Positions 18,201 through 27,659 are shown, counted from the stretch's first letter. The stretch: DNA of 64,000 nt from Paenibacillus sp. FSL H8-0537 (GCF_038051995.1 NZ_CP150290.1:5989001-6053000), one strand, 5' to 3'. Made by a program: numbers and translations. The notes: generated by a model from the sequence alone, not told the origin.

Positions 18201-21200
18201 TCGCTGTTGTCTGGCTCAATTGGCTGTTTTGCGGCGTTGTGTCACTTACCGTTACCGCCAACGTTTGCGCTGCTCCTGCACTGAAATTAAACGCGAGGTT
18301 CGTCGTGCCTACTGCTTGCTGCGCCAAATATGCTTTGTCGATCGTCACTACGTTACCCACAACCGTGTAGTCTGTTCCCGCTGTTAGCGTTGCTACACCA
18401 TTCGTGATGCTGCTTAGCGTATTGCCGTTCAGCGTCAACGTTACAGCTACATCCGCTTGCGACGAGGTTTCTTTATCAAAGCTCGCTGTCGTCTGGCTCA
18501 ATTGGCTGTTCTGCGGCGTCGTGTCGCTCACCGTTACCGCCAATGTCTGCGCTGCTCCTGCACTGAAATTAAACGCGAGGTTCGTTGTGCCTACTGCTTG
18601 CTGCGCCAAATATGCTTTGTTGATCGTCACTACGTTGCCCACAACCGTGTAGTCCGTTCCCGCTGTTAGCGTTACTACACCATTCGTGATGCTGCTCAGC
18701 GTATTGCCGTTCAGCGTCAAAGTTACAGCTACATCCGCTTGCGCTGATGTTTCTTTATCAAAGCTTGCTGTTGTCTGGCTAAGCTGGCTATTTTGCGGCG
18801 TTGTGTCGCTCACCGTTACTGCCAACGTCTGCGCTGCTCCTCCGCTGAAATTAAACGCGAGGTTCGTCGTGCCTACTGCTTGCTGAGCCAAATATGCTTT
18901 GTTGATCGTCACTACGTTACCCACAACCATGTAGTCCGTTCCCGCTGTTAGCGTTGCTACGCCATTCGTGATGCTGCTCAGCGTATTGCCGTTCAGCGTC
19001 AAGGTTACAGCTACATCCGCTTGCGCTGATGTTTCTTTATCGAAGCTCGCTGTTGTCTGGCTCAATTGGCTGTTTTGCGGCGTCGTATCGCTCACCGTTA
19101 CCGCCAACGTCTGCGCTGCTCCTTCGCTGAAATTAAACGCGAGGTTCGTCGTGCCTACAGACTGCTGCGCCAAATACGACTTTTTAATCGTTACCGTGTT
19201 GCCCGCAACTGTGTAATCGGTTCCCGCTGTCAGCGTCACTCCGCCATTCGTGATGCTGCTCAGCGTATTGCCGTTCAGCGTCATCGTTACTGCTACATCC
19301 ACCTGCGCCGATGTTTCTTTATCAAAGCTTGCCGTACCAGGGGTAATTGCCGATGAAGAAACTACCGCTTCCGAGGTCATAACCAGTTTGTTAGGACCGG
19401 ATATAACAATTTCGTTATTGACGGTCATTAATGCAGATGCTCTCTTGGTAGCATCTAAAGTAGAAGTTGCTTGCCAAGTAGCACCGTCATCATTTGAATA
19501 AAAAATGTCCTCTGATTCATAACTGCTATCTGTAAAAAGTCCATAAAGCATATTGCCTTTTTTCCCTATAAATGTCGAACCACCATATGCTGAATATCCT
19601 CCTGTTAAACCAGGAGAAGACCATGTCACAAGATCCGCACTCGTACGGGTAAACATTTCATAGGTTAATGAATCGTACCCAAGCAAAATATATTTGCTTC
19701 CATCAAAAATTATATTGGTTACAAAATCGGTTGAATTAGGATAACTGCTAGAGTGATTTACCCAATTTATCCCATCAGTTGAAGTCAAAATTGCTAATTC
19801 AATCACATTTCCAAAATTATCATTAGCATTTCCTAACGCTACAAATTGATTATTAATATAAGCAACCGAGGCTAAATAGTTCAACGTATTGGTAGGCAAA
19901 GTCTGCTCAGTCCAAGTTACACCGTCCACCGATGTCTCGATCACAGCCTTATTGGTATAACCTGTAGCCACAAATATCCCACTGCCATAAGCAACATCAT
20001 TAAAAAATTCATTGCCAAGTAAGCTCCCTTGCAGGCTCCAACTTGTACCGTTACTGGAGGTAGCCAATTTTGTTGCGCCGTGATAAGGTCCGGCAACTGC
20101 CACGTACTTGCCATTTCCGTGCGCCACTGATGTAAAAGCATCTGCTTGTCCCGAAATACTTTGCTTCGTCCACGCAGACAGGTCATTCGAAGTCCAAATT
20201 GTTCCTTCTTTTCCCAGCTGCCCAACGGCTATATATTTGGTACCGTCATAAATAATTTCATTAAAATTCCCGCCCCATTTATAGCTCCAATTCGAGCCCG
20301 TATCTGAGACGCTCATCCCTTCATTGCCAAACAAGAAATATTTTCCATTTATAAAGGAAGCGTTTTGATCAACAAACTCTCGTTCAAAAGGCTGCAGCGT
20401 CCAAGTTGTCGCATCTGTTGACGTATAAACAGACCCATATTTGCTTCCCTCGCTGCCAAACAAATAATAATGCGTTCCATCATAAAAGCCTTTTCTCATT
20501 TGGCCGGTTGGATTTGACCCAACTTGTAAAGACGGGGCACCCATTAAGGTAAAAGTGGCGAGATCGGTAGAGGTCCAGATATAGCCGCTAATATCTGCCA
20601 TAAAATAACGGTCATTCATCCATTCCAGAAAATTGGCTCCATTAGCGGGGAGTGAGGCTGGGGTCACTGGCTGAACGAAAGTCCAAGTCGTGCCATTAGT
20701 CGTCGAATAAATTTTGCCTTCCTCACTCGACACACCGAGGCGCGCCCCATTGTTTCCCACTGTAACTTGAGTGATGGATTTGTCAGAAGGCAATCCAGTA
20801 GGTACAACCGTTGTCCAAGTAGTACCATTGGTAGAGGTAACATACTTCCCTTTCGAGAGTGCATAAAAGGCTCCAGCTCCATTAAAGGTAAAATATTCGA
20901 CATTAGAAATCTGGGTAGAAATCCCCGAGGTTCGCTGTGTCCAATTCACGCCATCCGTGGAGCTTAAAATAACCCCTTCAGAACCAACGGCAACAAAGAC
21001 GCCATTGCCATAAGCAACGCCATAAAAAATAAAGCTTGCTGGAGCAATTACTCCACTATAATTAGAATCGGCCTTTGTTTTTACGTTTTCCCAATGCTCG
21101 GCATCTGTAGATTTAATAATTGCCCCATCATATCCAACCGCGATGTATAGTCCATTACCATAGGCTCCAGCTGTCATAGATTTCGTAGGCAACGTCTCTC

Positions 21201-21333
21201 CGCTTTTTTTTGTAAAGGTGTCCGGCGTAGGAGCTGCATAAATGGAAGGGATACAAACTTGAAGCATGATGATAAAAGCGAGCATAAAAATTCCTATTCG
21301 TGGCCATATCGATGCGTGATGCCTTTTTGTCAT
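15229..21333 (-). CDS. Giant SLH-anchored protein: beta-propeller, eight X2-type repeats, two FnIII, three SLH
   Basis: 2034 residues, exported and held on the cell wall. After a signal peptide (IGIFMLAFIIMLQVCIPSIYA) residues ~40-660 are repeats of the form TSTDG-x-x-W-T, as in BNR/Ycf48-like propellers. Residues ~664-1415 are eight copies of a ~94-residue module with FDK, LNGNTL, ITNG, L-x-x-x-x-DYT, YLAQQ and F-x-F, which I read as carbohydrate-binding domain X2. Then come two fibronectin III domains (~1420-1600), a Ser-rich linker, a domain of unknown function, and three SLH domains (from ~1850) that bind wall polymer. I take the ATG at 21333, with GGAGG 9 bp before it; a TTG at 21381 has no ribosome site. 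No catalytic domain is visible, so adhesion or substrate binding is the likely role. Confidence 0.88.
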   Translation of the reverse strand: MTKRHHASIWPRIGIFMLAFIIMLQVCIPSIYAAPTPDTFTKKSGETLPTKSMTAGAYGNGLYIAVGYDGAIIKSTDAEHWENVKTKADSNYSGVIAPASFIFYGVAYGNGVFVAVGSEGVILSSTDGVNWTQRTSGISTQISNVEYFTFNGAGAFYALSKGKYVTSTNGTTWTTVVPTGLPSDKSITQVTVGNNGARLGVSSEEGKIYSTTNGTTWTFVQPVTPASLPANGANFLEWMNDRYFMADISGYIWTSTDLATFTLMGAPSLQVGSNPTGQMRKGFYDGTHYYLFGSEGSKYGSVYTSTDATTWTLQPFEREFVDQNASFINGKYFLFGNEGMSVSDTGSNWSYKWGGNFNEIIYDGTKYIAVGQLGKEGTIWTSNDLSAWTKQSISGQADAFTSVAHGNGKYVAVAGPYHGATKLATSSNGTSWSLQGSLLGNEFFNDVAYGSGIFVATGYTNKAVIETSVDGVTWTEQTLPTNTLNYLASVAYINNQFVALGNANDNFGNVIELAILTSTDGINWVNHSSSYPNSTDFVTNIIFDGSKYILLGYDSLTYEMFTRTSADLVTWSSPGLTGGYSAYGGSTFIGKKGNMLYGLFTDSSYESEDIFYSNDDGATWQATSTLDATKRASALMTVNNEIVISGPNKLVMTSEAVVSSSAITPGTASFDKETSAQVDVAVTMTLNGNTLSSITNGGVTLTAGTDYTVAGNTVTIKKSYLAQQSVGTTNLAFNFSEGAAQTLAVTVSDTTPQNSQLSQTTASFDKETSAQADVAVTLTLNGNTLSSITNGVATLTAGTDYMVVGNVVTINKAYLAQQAVGTTNLAFNFSGGAAQTLAVTVSDTTPQNSQLSQTTASFDKETSAQADVAVTLTLNGNTLSSITNGVVTLTAGTDYTVVGNVVTINKAYLAQQAVGTTNLAFNFSAGAAQTLAVTVSDTTPQNSQLSQTTASFDKETSSQADVAVTLTLNGNTLSSITNGVATLTAGTDYTVVGNVVTIDKAYLAQQAVGTTNLAFNFSAGAAQTLAVTVSDTTPQNSQLSQTTASFDKETSSQADVAVTLTLNGNTLSSITNGVATLTAGTDYTVVGNVVTISKAYLSQQSVGTTNLAFNFSAGAAQTLAVTVSDTTPQNSQLSQTTASFDKETSAQADVAVTLTLNGNTLSSITNGVATLTAGTDYTVVGNVVTINKAYLAQQSVGTTNLAFNFSAGAAQTLAVTVSDTTPQNSQLSQTTASFDKETSAQADVAVTLTLNGNTLSGITNGMSALTPMTDYTLVGNVVTISKTYLAQQAIGTSNLSFNFSGGTAQILAVSISDSTIPAPQDSSLSQTTASFDKEISAQADVSVTLTLNGNTLSGITNGMSALTPMVDYTITGNVVTISKSYLAQQAEGTTNLSFNFNAGAAQTLAVTISDTTPANYEAPVLQAINSDNAKANLQWNPVDGADGYKVYMALQSGAYNTEVTTVGQSVYSYEATGLTNGTTYYFVVKAVFASDLSDASNERSVTPITVAEAPTAVSAAAGNGQATVSFTAPTDNGGSIITGYEVVDAEGHTVATGLVSPITVTDLTNGTSYSFTVKAINGAGSSEASVSSNTVTPSAPTSGGETTQPGSSSSSSSGTSGTGVDIWINGRQERIGSSATSNVNGSTTTTITVDQALLEQKLTAEGQGAIITIPLLGNSSNAVIGELTGQMIKNMEQKQAVLELKTDRATYTVPAQQINIDAISKQLGQAVSLNDITLRLEIGTLTDNMMKIVQGSADKGGFTLAAPSLDFAVSAVYNNQIIPITKFSAYVERTVALPAGIDPNKITTGIVVEPDGTVRHVPTKVLEDKGQYFAKINSLTNSAYSIVWHPLEFKDVANHWAKESVNNMGSRLVINGTGNELFSPNKDITRAEFAAIIVRGLGLKLENSAASFTDVQSADWYGSAVQTASASGLINGFEDGSFRPNDKITREQAMAIIAKAMKITGLKDTLPAVESGELLGRYNDAAKTSAWATAGIADVLQAEIVTGRSDTQLAPKANMTRAEVAAIIERLLKTSGLI
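17095..19345 (-). repeat. Tandem 282-bp coding repeats (X2-type modules)
   Basis: Eight units. The six central ones keep an exact 282-bp period and are nearly identical at DNA level. The first unit (near 19340) and the last two (near 17100-17640) are more diverged, as expected from recent expansion of the centre by unequal crossing over. Assemblies may collapse or miscount this array. Confidence 0.9.
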
Positions 21334-21798
21334 AGCTGAGTGCCTCCAGAATTTTAATAAGTTGCTGTCTATGTCTTGCAAGCTCTTTCAAAAACCCGAT
21401 TCCTAATATATGCAGGCTCGTACATCCCGCCGGACTCACCCTCCTCTATGCTTCATTTATACTCTCTCTGATGACGCCACCCAATAGCTTCTGTGTCATA
21501 ATTAAGTCAGGAAATTTCTAGCTATGAATAAATTCGACAAATTACAGCATATTCCTCCCAAAAAAAGAGGGATTCAGGCCTGAATTTTTATCGAAATGTG
21601 TCGAATTTTCAATCGAGCATAAACCGCGACTGGCAAGGCTTTATCCAAGAAAATAGCCTAGCATTTTCCCCACCTTTTTTCACCATACAGCTTCGACATA
21701 ATTATTTTAAAAACACTTCATAAAATTGTTACGGAAAACGTGATTTTCACCGATATATACTTTGTTAGATTTACTTTTAGAAAAGAGGGCGGGATTTT
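21334..21798. promoter_or_regulatory. Divergent control region of the SLH protein and the chemoreceptor, with Spo0A-like boxes
   Basis: Three exact TGTCGAA or TTCGACA heptamers lie at 21533-21539, 21599-21605 and 21692-21698. The first two sit in the inverted repeat AAATTCGACA / TGTCGAATTT. A perfect 14-bp palindrome ATTCAGGCCTGAAT is at 21572-21585. ACCGATAT at 21749-21756 resembles the -10 of sigma-D (GCCGATAT), which drives chemotaxis genes, but the -35 TACG 15 bp upstream is poor. Confidence 0.45.
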
Positions 21799-23529
21799 AT
21801 GTTAAAACTATCTTTACGCTGGCGTCTTGCTCTGCTTGCTGCAATTCCGCTTATTGCGTATGTGGTATCGAGCTTTTATTACCTGAACGGCCAGCAGCAA
21901 ATTGTGCATACGATGACAAAGGAGATTTACAACACATCCTATCAGGTCAATTCACTTATTTTGAATGCAGACCGCGACATGTATCAAGCTTATCAAGCGT
22001 ATTTAAAAGTGGAGTCTGGTACGTTAAACGCGGCTGAAGCGGAGGAAGCGCGCAAAGAGTTGTCCGAGAATATCGCGCAGGTATTCGAACGTGTCGGAAA
22101 AGCAAACGCTATTATTGTAGAGCAATCTTTACAAAAATTGGCATATGGTGAATCTGGCCGCACGATTGAGGAGATTCTAGGCCAATTCCAGCCAAAATTT
22201 GAATTGTGGTCCTCTGCTGCCGTACAGGCTGCTGCCGTGGATCAGCACCAGTTCCGCAATGCCGAAATTGACGACGCTTTTAAATCCAGCCGCTCCGGCC
22301 TTGACGAGATTGGAGAAAGCATAGACAAGTATTCGGAGCTGACGATTGCGACCACTAACAAGCAAGTGGATCAAAATGAACTTGTAGCAATCCTAGCAAC
22401 TACTATTTTCAGCCTTCTTTTAGTCGTCGTTGTTATCATCACCGTTCGTCAAATTATGCGGACAGTTCGCATAATCGTCGCCAAATCCAATCAAGTGGCA
22501 GCGGGAGATTTGACGGTGCAGCGCGATGAAAGTCCTGGAGGGGACGAGCTTGGCCGCATTTCAGCAGCCGTCGATCATATGATAGACACGATGCGCAAGC
22601 TGATTGCCGGCATTTCGGAGTCTTCGGTCGAGGTAAGCGCAGCTTCCTCCCAGCTGACAGCTGCGTCGCAGGAATCGACCGAGGCCGCTGAGCATACCGC
22701 GATCCGGACTCAGGAGGTCGCTCAAAGCTCAATGGTTCAAGCTAGAATAGCGCAGGAAACATCCCGTGCCATTGAAGAAATGGCGGTTGGCATTCAGCGT
22801 ATTGCCGAAAATACAACCTCCATTGCCATGCATTCCTCTGAAACGTCAGAGCAAACCGAGCAAAGCCAGCAGGCGCTCGCTGCGCTCATCGCCCAGATGG
22901 AGGATGTTCGTTCCGTAATTACGAAGCTGTCGGAAAGCATTCAGTCTCTTGAGCATCGCTCGCAGCAAATCGGCAAAATCGCTCAAAATATTACCGCATT
23001 CGCCGGTCAAACGAATATTTTGTCACTGAACGCCTCAATTGAGGCAGCACGGGCAGGAGAACAAGGCAAAGGCTTCGCCGTAGTTGCGGAGGAAATCCGC
23101 AAGCTGGCGGCGGCCTCGCTGGAGTCAGCGGAAGGCATCAATACGCTCGTAGCTGGCACACGCAGTGAAATCGGCAGTGCATCCAGCTATATGGCGACAA
23201 CCGTTCAAGAGGTCGAAAATGGCGGCGATCAGCTGAAAGTTGTGCAGGAGCGGCTTGATGCTATCTCTATCGCTATTGAGCAAATTGCGAATCAGCTCCA
23301 TGATAATTCGGCCATTGCTGAGCAATTGTCCGCAGGCTCGCAGCAAATTAGTGCTTCGACAGAATCAGCTGCAGCTGGCGCTGCCTCCAATTTAGAGAAA
23401 ACAGATGACGTGGCGGCGGCAACGGAGGAACAGCTTGCGCAGATGGAGCATATCGCAGCATCAGCACAAGCACTGAATCGCATTGTTAGCGATTTGGAAA
23501 CAGCTATTTCCAGCTTTAAAGTGAACTGA
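21799..23529 (+). CDS. Methyl-accepting chemotaxis protein
   Basis: 576 residues. Membrane helix 1 is near residues 8-28. An extracellular four-helix-type sensing domain follows to about 190, then helix 2 ([22 protein letters not shown], ~193-215) and a HAMP segment ([15 protein letters not shown]). The long coiled signalling domain has the conserved hairpin tip [23 protein letters not shown]...[13 protein letters not shown], which contacts CheA and CheW. Glu/Gln-rich methylation stretches flank it. It should sense a small ligand and bias flagellar rotation. The nearest chemotaxis partner here is the orphan CheW-like gene at 42759. A 97-bp repeat begins 37 bp after the stop. Confidence 0.95.
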   Translation: MLKLSLRWRLALLAAIPLIAYVVSSFYYLNGQQQIVHTMTKEIYNTSYQVNSLILNADRDMYQAYQAYLKVESGTLNAAEAEEARKELSENIAQVFERVGKANAIIVEQSLQKLAYGESGRTIEEILGQFQPKFELWSSAAVQAAAVDQHQFRNAEIDDAFKSSRSGLDEIGESIDKYSELTIATTNKQVDQNELVAILATTIFSLLLVVVVIITVRQIMRTVRIIVAKSNQVAAGDLTVQRDESPGGDELGRISAAVDHMIDTMRKLIAGISESSVEVSAASSQLTAASQESTEAAEHTAIRTQEVAQSSMVQARIAQETSRAIEEMAVGIQRIAENTTSIAMHSSETSEQTEQSQQALAALIAQMEDVRSVITKLSESIQSLEHRSQQIGKIAQNITAFAGQTNILSLNASIEAARAGEQGKGFAVVAEEIRKLAAASLESAEGINTLVAGTRSEIGSASSYMATTVQEVENGGDQLKVVQERLDAISIAIEQIANQLHDNSAIAEQLSAGSQQISASTESAAAGAASNLEKTDDVAAATEEQLAQMEHIAASAQALNRIVSDLETAISSFKVN

Positions 23530-23566
23530 CGAAGGCATCTGCCAACGGAACAGTTGAAAAACAAAC

Positions 23567-23720
23567 AAGCGTAAACGGCTGTCGCCTTCCTCTGGTGGCA
23601 AAGCTGACGTTTCGCGTAGAAATAGAGAGAATGGATCAAAACATCATATCCTTTCCTATATTTCAAGCGTAAACGGCTGTCGCCTTCCTCTGGCGGCAAA
23701 GTCACCGTTTCGAGGGTAAA
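23567..23720 (+). repeat. 97-bp repeat, one full and one truncated unit
   Basis: Units start at 23567 and 23665, each with AAGCGTAAACGGCTGTCGCC. The first carries the second palindrome (GAAATAGAGAGAATGGAT / ATCCTTTCCTATATTTC). The second stops after ACCGTTTCGAGGG and abuts the terminator at 23726. Confidence 0.85.
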
Positions 23721-23725
23721 ATAAA

Positions 23726-23765
23726 AGAGCAAGGTTTCCAAGGCGATCCCGGGAAACCTTGCTCT
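23726..23765. terminator. Bidirectional terminator between chemoreceptor and GH43 genes
   Basis: Perfect 14-bp stem AGAGCAAGGTTTCC / GGAAACCTTGCTCT. The minus-strand tail is TTTTATTTT, so it mainly serves the GH43 gene, whose stop is 10 bp away. Confidence 0.85.
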
Positions 23766-23774
23766 TCTCATTTT

Positions 23775-26700
23775 CTACTTCTCTTGCAAAAGCTTGGCGA
23801 CAATCGTAGCTATTTCAGCACGATTGATCGATTGCTCCGGTTTGATAGAACCATCCTTATAACCGCTGATCAGACCATGCTCTGCCAGAGCTTGAACCGC
23901 TTCCGCTGCCCAAGCAGAGATGCTGTCGCCATCCTTAAAGCTGCCTTCGCCACTCGCCGTGCCAGCAGCAAGCTGCCCCTTAATCGCACGGTACAAAATC
24001 ACAAAAGCTTCCTCGCGGGTAATTTCCTGATTCGGCTTAAAGCTGCCATCAGCAAATCCGCTAACAATTCCTTCATTGACCAACGCATTTACCGAGCCTG
24101 CATACCAAGATCCTTCCGACACATCGCTAAATTTCGATGAACCGGCAGCCGTGTCCAGCTTCAACAAGCGGAAAATAATCGTCATAAACTCGGCGCGATT
24201 CATCTTTTTATCCGGCTGGAACGTGCCGTCGGGATATCCTTGCATAATACCCTGAGCCGTCAGCTTGCCAATTGCCGCTCCTGCCCAATGACTGCTTACA
24301 TCCGGGAATGCCGGCGGATTCGTTCCTGTTCCTGGATCTGTTCCTGGATTCGTTCCCGGATCCGTACCAGTTCCCGGCGTAGTCCCTGGATTCGACCCAT
24401 TGCCTGAGCTGCTTCCCGAGCCTGACCCTGGATTGCTGCCGGACCCCGAGCCAGGATTCGTCTCTGGGTTTGTTCCCGGGTTAGTTCCAGGATTCGTGCC
24501 TGGGTCTGTCCCTGGGTCTGTACCGCCACCGCTGCTTGCTTTGGCAGGAACGATAACCGAACGAACGATAACAGCGCTGGTCTGATCCGATAGCCGCGTC
24601 ACTTCCAGCTCCAATTGAACGGTTGTTGCTTGCTCTGGCGGCGTAATCGTACCATCGGTACCAATTACCGCACTGTTGGAGGATTTGATCGCCACTGTGA
24701 AGCCTTCTGGGGCTTCCGGAAGCGCCAGTTGTACCGCCCCTTGTGCTGGTGCTGCTATTTCGCCTAGACGATTTGCCGCCTGAACGGCTGTCTGCTCCTT
24801 AGCAACAATCATAATCCAGCTGATTTGCGGATCGGGAGCGCCACTAACCGCCCGGCGAACCGTCAGCGCAAGCTTCCCATCAGATACATTAACGTCTTCA
24901 TATCCCAGTACATCTCGCGAAGCGCTGAATGTATAGCTGCTCGTTTTAATTTCATCATTGATAACGATATGAGCTTTACGAGTACCAGGGTTATATTGCG
25001 ACCATGGGTCGAACAGGCCTACATATACATCGTATTCGCCATTTGCGATATCAAAACGGTACGGCAAATCATCGCCAGTACCAGACTTTAAATAACGCAG
25101 TGAGGCGAACAAATCGCCACTAGCCGTACCCGAGGTCAAGGTATTGTCACCAACATAACCCCAATTTTGACCATTGTCCGGATCATATTTCTGATCGATC
25201 GCTTCTTTATTAATAAGCGTATCTTCCATGTAGGAAATCATGTCGTTATAATCGGCTGTCGCCGCACCTCCGGCATGAACGAAATAAGCGCTGCGATCCG
25301 GCACCACATAAATTTTCTGTTCAATCGTTTTGCTGCTCGCCCCGCTAAGCGTACCCTTCAGCGTAACAATTCCAGGCTTAGCAAACAGCTCCGGCGTTGC
25401 ATTCCAAGCAATTGCAGCCGTCGTTTGCGAACCGCCAGACAATGTAATTTGCACCGTATCTGGCAGCACAGGCACTTTGCCAATCGAGGTTTGCGAAGGC
25501 AAAGGCGTATTAATCGTAATACGTCCCATAGCGTTCAGCTCATCCAGCGTCCATTCATCGCGCCAGCGCAGCGCGATTTCATCATTTTGGCCAAATTCGA
25601 TCGGCAGCCAAATGTAACGCGAATTTTTCAAATCATTTTTGTCCCAGCGATCGCCCATATAGAGGAATTTGCCCGCTGCTGGATCAATCGGAAGAACATG
25701 CGTGCTTTGCGAGCCGAACGTCGTACCGCTGCCTGGCGCTACATCGCGCATCGGCTTCCACTCACCGAAAATATCATCGGCAACCGTGTATTTCCCAAGG
25801 TTCGGGTCCCATCCGGTGGCGCCTGATGTGATCATATAATATTTGCCCTGATATTTGAACAAGGCAGGAGCTTCCCGCTGTCCTCCCGGAAATACCCGAA
25901 CGTAATCGACACCATATTCGGCTTTATATACGGTATCGCGCTCGATATTGCCGTCTTTATGCCAGCCGACAATATCGGTATATTCCTCGTTTAGCTTGGA
26001 AATGTACATCGTCATATTTTCCTCGCTGGAATAGACGAGGTAAGCTGTACCATCATCATCCTTGAACAGCGTCATGTCCCGCGCCATTCCCGGCTGGTTA
26101 GGCTGCCCATTGTAGGTGGCATCCGCAGGAGCACGGTCCATCCGGTGGCTTTCGCCGTAGACGAATGGTCCTGTTGGCGAATCGCTCAGCGCGTAGCCAG
26201 CCTCCGCCTTTGCATAGTTGGCTGTCGACGTTTCCGACGGGCCATCCGTATGCATCCACATCACGTATTTTCCGGTTGCATCATTGTAAATAACCTTTGG
26301 ACGCTCGATAATGCGATCCGTCCCAATATCGTTCAAAATGCTGGCTTGATCCGTTCTGCCTGCATACAGCTGAGAGATAAGCGGATCATTCGTAAAATCA
26401 TTCATCGACCCAATCGCAGTCAATGCCAGACCATGATCCTCCCAATTGTATAAGTCGGTTGAGGAGTATACCCGAACGCCGCGGGCTGGCAAATAGCCAT
26501 TGGTTTTATCCTCGCCATACCAATAATATTTTTGCGTATGCTCATCGTAGATGATGCCGCCGCCATGTGCCTGAATAAGCGCACCGGTCGTATCATTCCA
26601 AACCGTGCCCGGCTTAAACGACGTATTCGGCACATCCAGCGAAAGCTGGGCAAGCGCGACATTCAATAAAGCGATAGCCGAGCGAATCTGCTCCTGCACC

Positions 26701-27545
26701 GCAGGGTCTTGAATGTCTGTTCCATTTGCAGACAGTGCATCGAATGTACTAGCAGCATCGGCAATTGCATCATTTAGCACCTGTACGCTGTAGCGTGTGT
26801 ACTTCACATCAGTTGCCTCGCTTCTTGCCTCATCCAGCTTATTTCCCAAGTCGGACAAAGGAACCGTGACATTCAAACGAACAATAATATAGCTAAGCAT
26901 TGGATCATTATAATTGCTTAATGCTGCAGTTGCTGGCCCTTGAACGCGAACCTGCATTTCATTTCCTGTCAGCCTTAAATTGCGGTAAGTTACCTCCTTT
27001 ACGGCATCATATTCTCCAATAGCAGTTTCACCGAAGAGATTCGTCCCGTTCACAACCATATTGACGCTGCGGCCGCTCCATGGATTTTTGAACCCAAACG
27101 TAATATCATAGCTGTCTTCCGGCAGCTCAAATTTGTATTCAATCGCCTTATCCCTTACTTGCGAGCCGTTATAATAACGCAGCGTACCCAGCTTCGTTGA
27201 AGCATCGCCTGTTCTTGCAGCTGATGTAGTCGTTACTAACCCCCATTTTTTTCCGGTTGCAGCATCCGCCCCATAGACCTGCTCGGTTACGGAGGAATAC
27301 AGTCCAAACTTATCAGTGCCTTCTACTGTAGATGGCGTTGCATCCCCTGCATTCACAAAATAAAGAATATAGTCATTATCCTTCAATTCCTGCTCGGTAA
27401 AATCATCACGTACCGCTGCGCTCACATTAGAAGAATTGTCCCCGTTTTGCAGCCCCTCTGCCGCATAGGCAGGAAAAGCAGATACAAGCATGGACAGCAC
27501 CAATAGACAGGAGCATGCGGCCGAAAGCCATTTTCGCTTATTCAA
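23775..27545 (-). CDS. SLH-anchored GH43 glycoside hydrolase with malectin-like domains
   Basis: 1256 residues. Order: signal peptide (LSAACSCLLVLSMLVSAFPAYA), malectin-like carbohydrate-binding domain (~40-200), FIVAR-type helices (~205-275), GH43 five-bladed propeller (~310-660), Ig-like domain (~690-755), second malectin-like domain (~755-920), Gly/Pro/Asn/Thr linker and three SLH domains (~1080-1256). IQAHGGGIIYDE and YYWYGEDKTNG resemble GH43 members of the exo-beta-1,3-galactanase group (subfamily 24 or near), so galactan or arabinogalactan side chains are a likely substrate. I place the start at the TTG at 27545: GAGGGG lies upstream and the signal peptide begins there. The promoter and cre site at 27586-27653 lie inside any longer frame, ruling out the ATG at 27704. 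Confidence 0.88.
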   Translation of the reverse strand: MNKRKWLSAACSCLLVLSMLVSAFPAYAAEGLQNGDNSSNVSAAVRDDFTEQELKDNDYILYFVNAGDATPSTVEGTDKFGLYSSVTEQVYGADAATGKKWGLVTTTSAARTGDASTKLGTLRYYNGSQVRDKAIEYKFELPEDSYDITFGFKNPWSGRSVNMVVNGTNLFGETAIGEYDAVKEVTYRNLRLTGNEMQVRVQGPATAALSNYNDPMLSYIIVRLNVTVPLSDLGNKLDEARSEATDVKYTRYSVQVLNDAIADAASTFDALSANGTDIQDPAVQEQIRSAIALLNVALAQLSLDVPNTSFKPGTVWNDTTGALIQAHGGGIIYDEHTQKYYWYGEDKTNGYLPARGVRVYSSTDLYNWEDHGLALTAIGSMNDFTNDPLISQLYAGRTDQASILNDIGTDRIIERPKVIYNDATGKYVMWMHTDGPSETSTANYAKAEAGYALSDSPTGPFVYGESHRMDRAPADATYNGQPNQPGMARDMTLFKDDDGTAYLVYSSEENMTMYISKLNEEYTDIVGWHKDGNIERDTVYKAEYGVDYVRVFPGGQREAPALFKYQGKYYMITSGATGWDPNLGKYTVADDIFGEWKPMRDVAPGSGTTFGSQSTHVLPIDPAAGKFLYMGDRWDKNDLKNSRYIWLPIEFGQNDEIALRWRDEWTLDELNAMGRITINTPLPSQTSIGKVPVLPDTVQITLSGGSQTTAAIAWNATPELFAKPGIVTLKGTLSGASSKTIEQKIYVVPDRSAYFVHAGGAATADYNDMISYMEDTLINKEAIDQKYDPDNGQNWGYVGDNTLTSGTASGDLFASLRYLKSGTGDDLPYRFDIANGEYDVYVGLFDPWSQYNPGTRKAHIVINDEIKTSSYTFSASRDVLGYEDVNVSDGKLALTVRRAVSGAPDPQISWIMIVAKEQTAVQAANRLGEIAAPAQGAVQLALPEAPEGFTVAIKSSNSAVIGTDGTITPPEQATTVQLELEVTRLSDQTSAVIVRSVIVPAKASSGGGTDPGTDPGTNPGTNPGTNPETNPGSGSGSNPGSGSGSSSGNGSNPGTTPGTGTDPGTNPGTDPGTGTNPPAFPDVSSHWAGAAIGKLTAQGIMQGYPDGTFQPDKKMNRAEFMTIIFRLLKLDTAAGSSKFSDVSEGSWYAGSVNALVNEGIVSGFADGSFKPNQEITREEAFVILYRAIKGQLAAGTASGEGSFKDGDSISAWAAEAVQALAEHGLISGYKDGSIKPEQSINRAEIATIVAKLLQEK

Positions 27546-27585
27546 TACGATGAATCCCCTCTCTGTATATAGATCACCCCAGGCA

Positions 27586-27600
27586 TGTATGCGTTTGCAA
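27586..27600 (-). promoter_or_regulatory. cre site (CcpA operator) of the GH43 gene
   Basis: On the minus strand TTGCAAACGCATACA fits the Bacillus cre consensus WTGNAANCGNWNNCW at every defined position. It is centred about 25 bp downstream of the predicted start point, where CcpA acts as a block. This implies repression by preferred sugars. Confidence 0.7.
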
Positions 27601-27624
27601 AAAAATGCTGGAGCGTCACAATGA

Positions 27625-27659
27625 ATTGTAACCAACCACTGGCTATCGTTCAATTGAAC
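27625..27659 (-). promoter_or_regulatory. Sigma-A promoter of the GH43 gene, with palindrome over the -35
   Basis: TTGAAC (27648-27653), 17 bp, TACAAT (27625-27630) on the minus strand. The -35 lies in the perfect 12-bp palindrome GTTCAATTGAAC (27648-27659). Two direct copies of TTGTTCAC, 19 bp apart, lie further upstream at 27697-27704 and 27716-27723. Both are candidate regulator sites. Confidence 0.6.

Noticed and set aside
17267..19501. Series of ~82-residue open frames on the plus strand at 282-bp intervals
   Set aside because: They are the reverse complement of the repeated X2 modules on the minus strand; they lack ribosome sites and repeat only because the coding sequence does.
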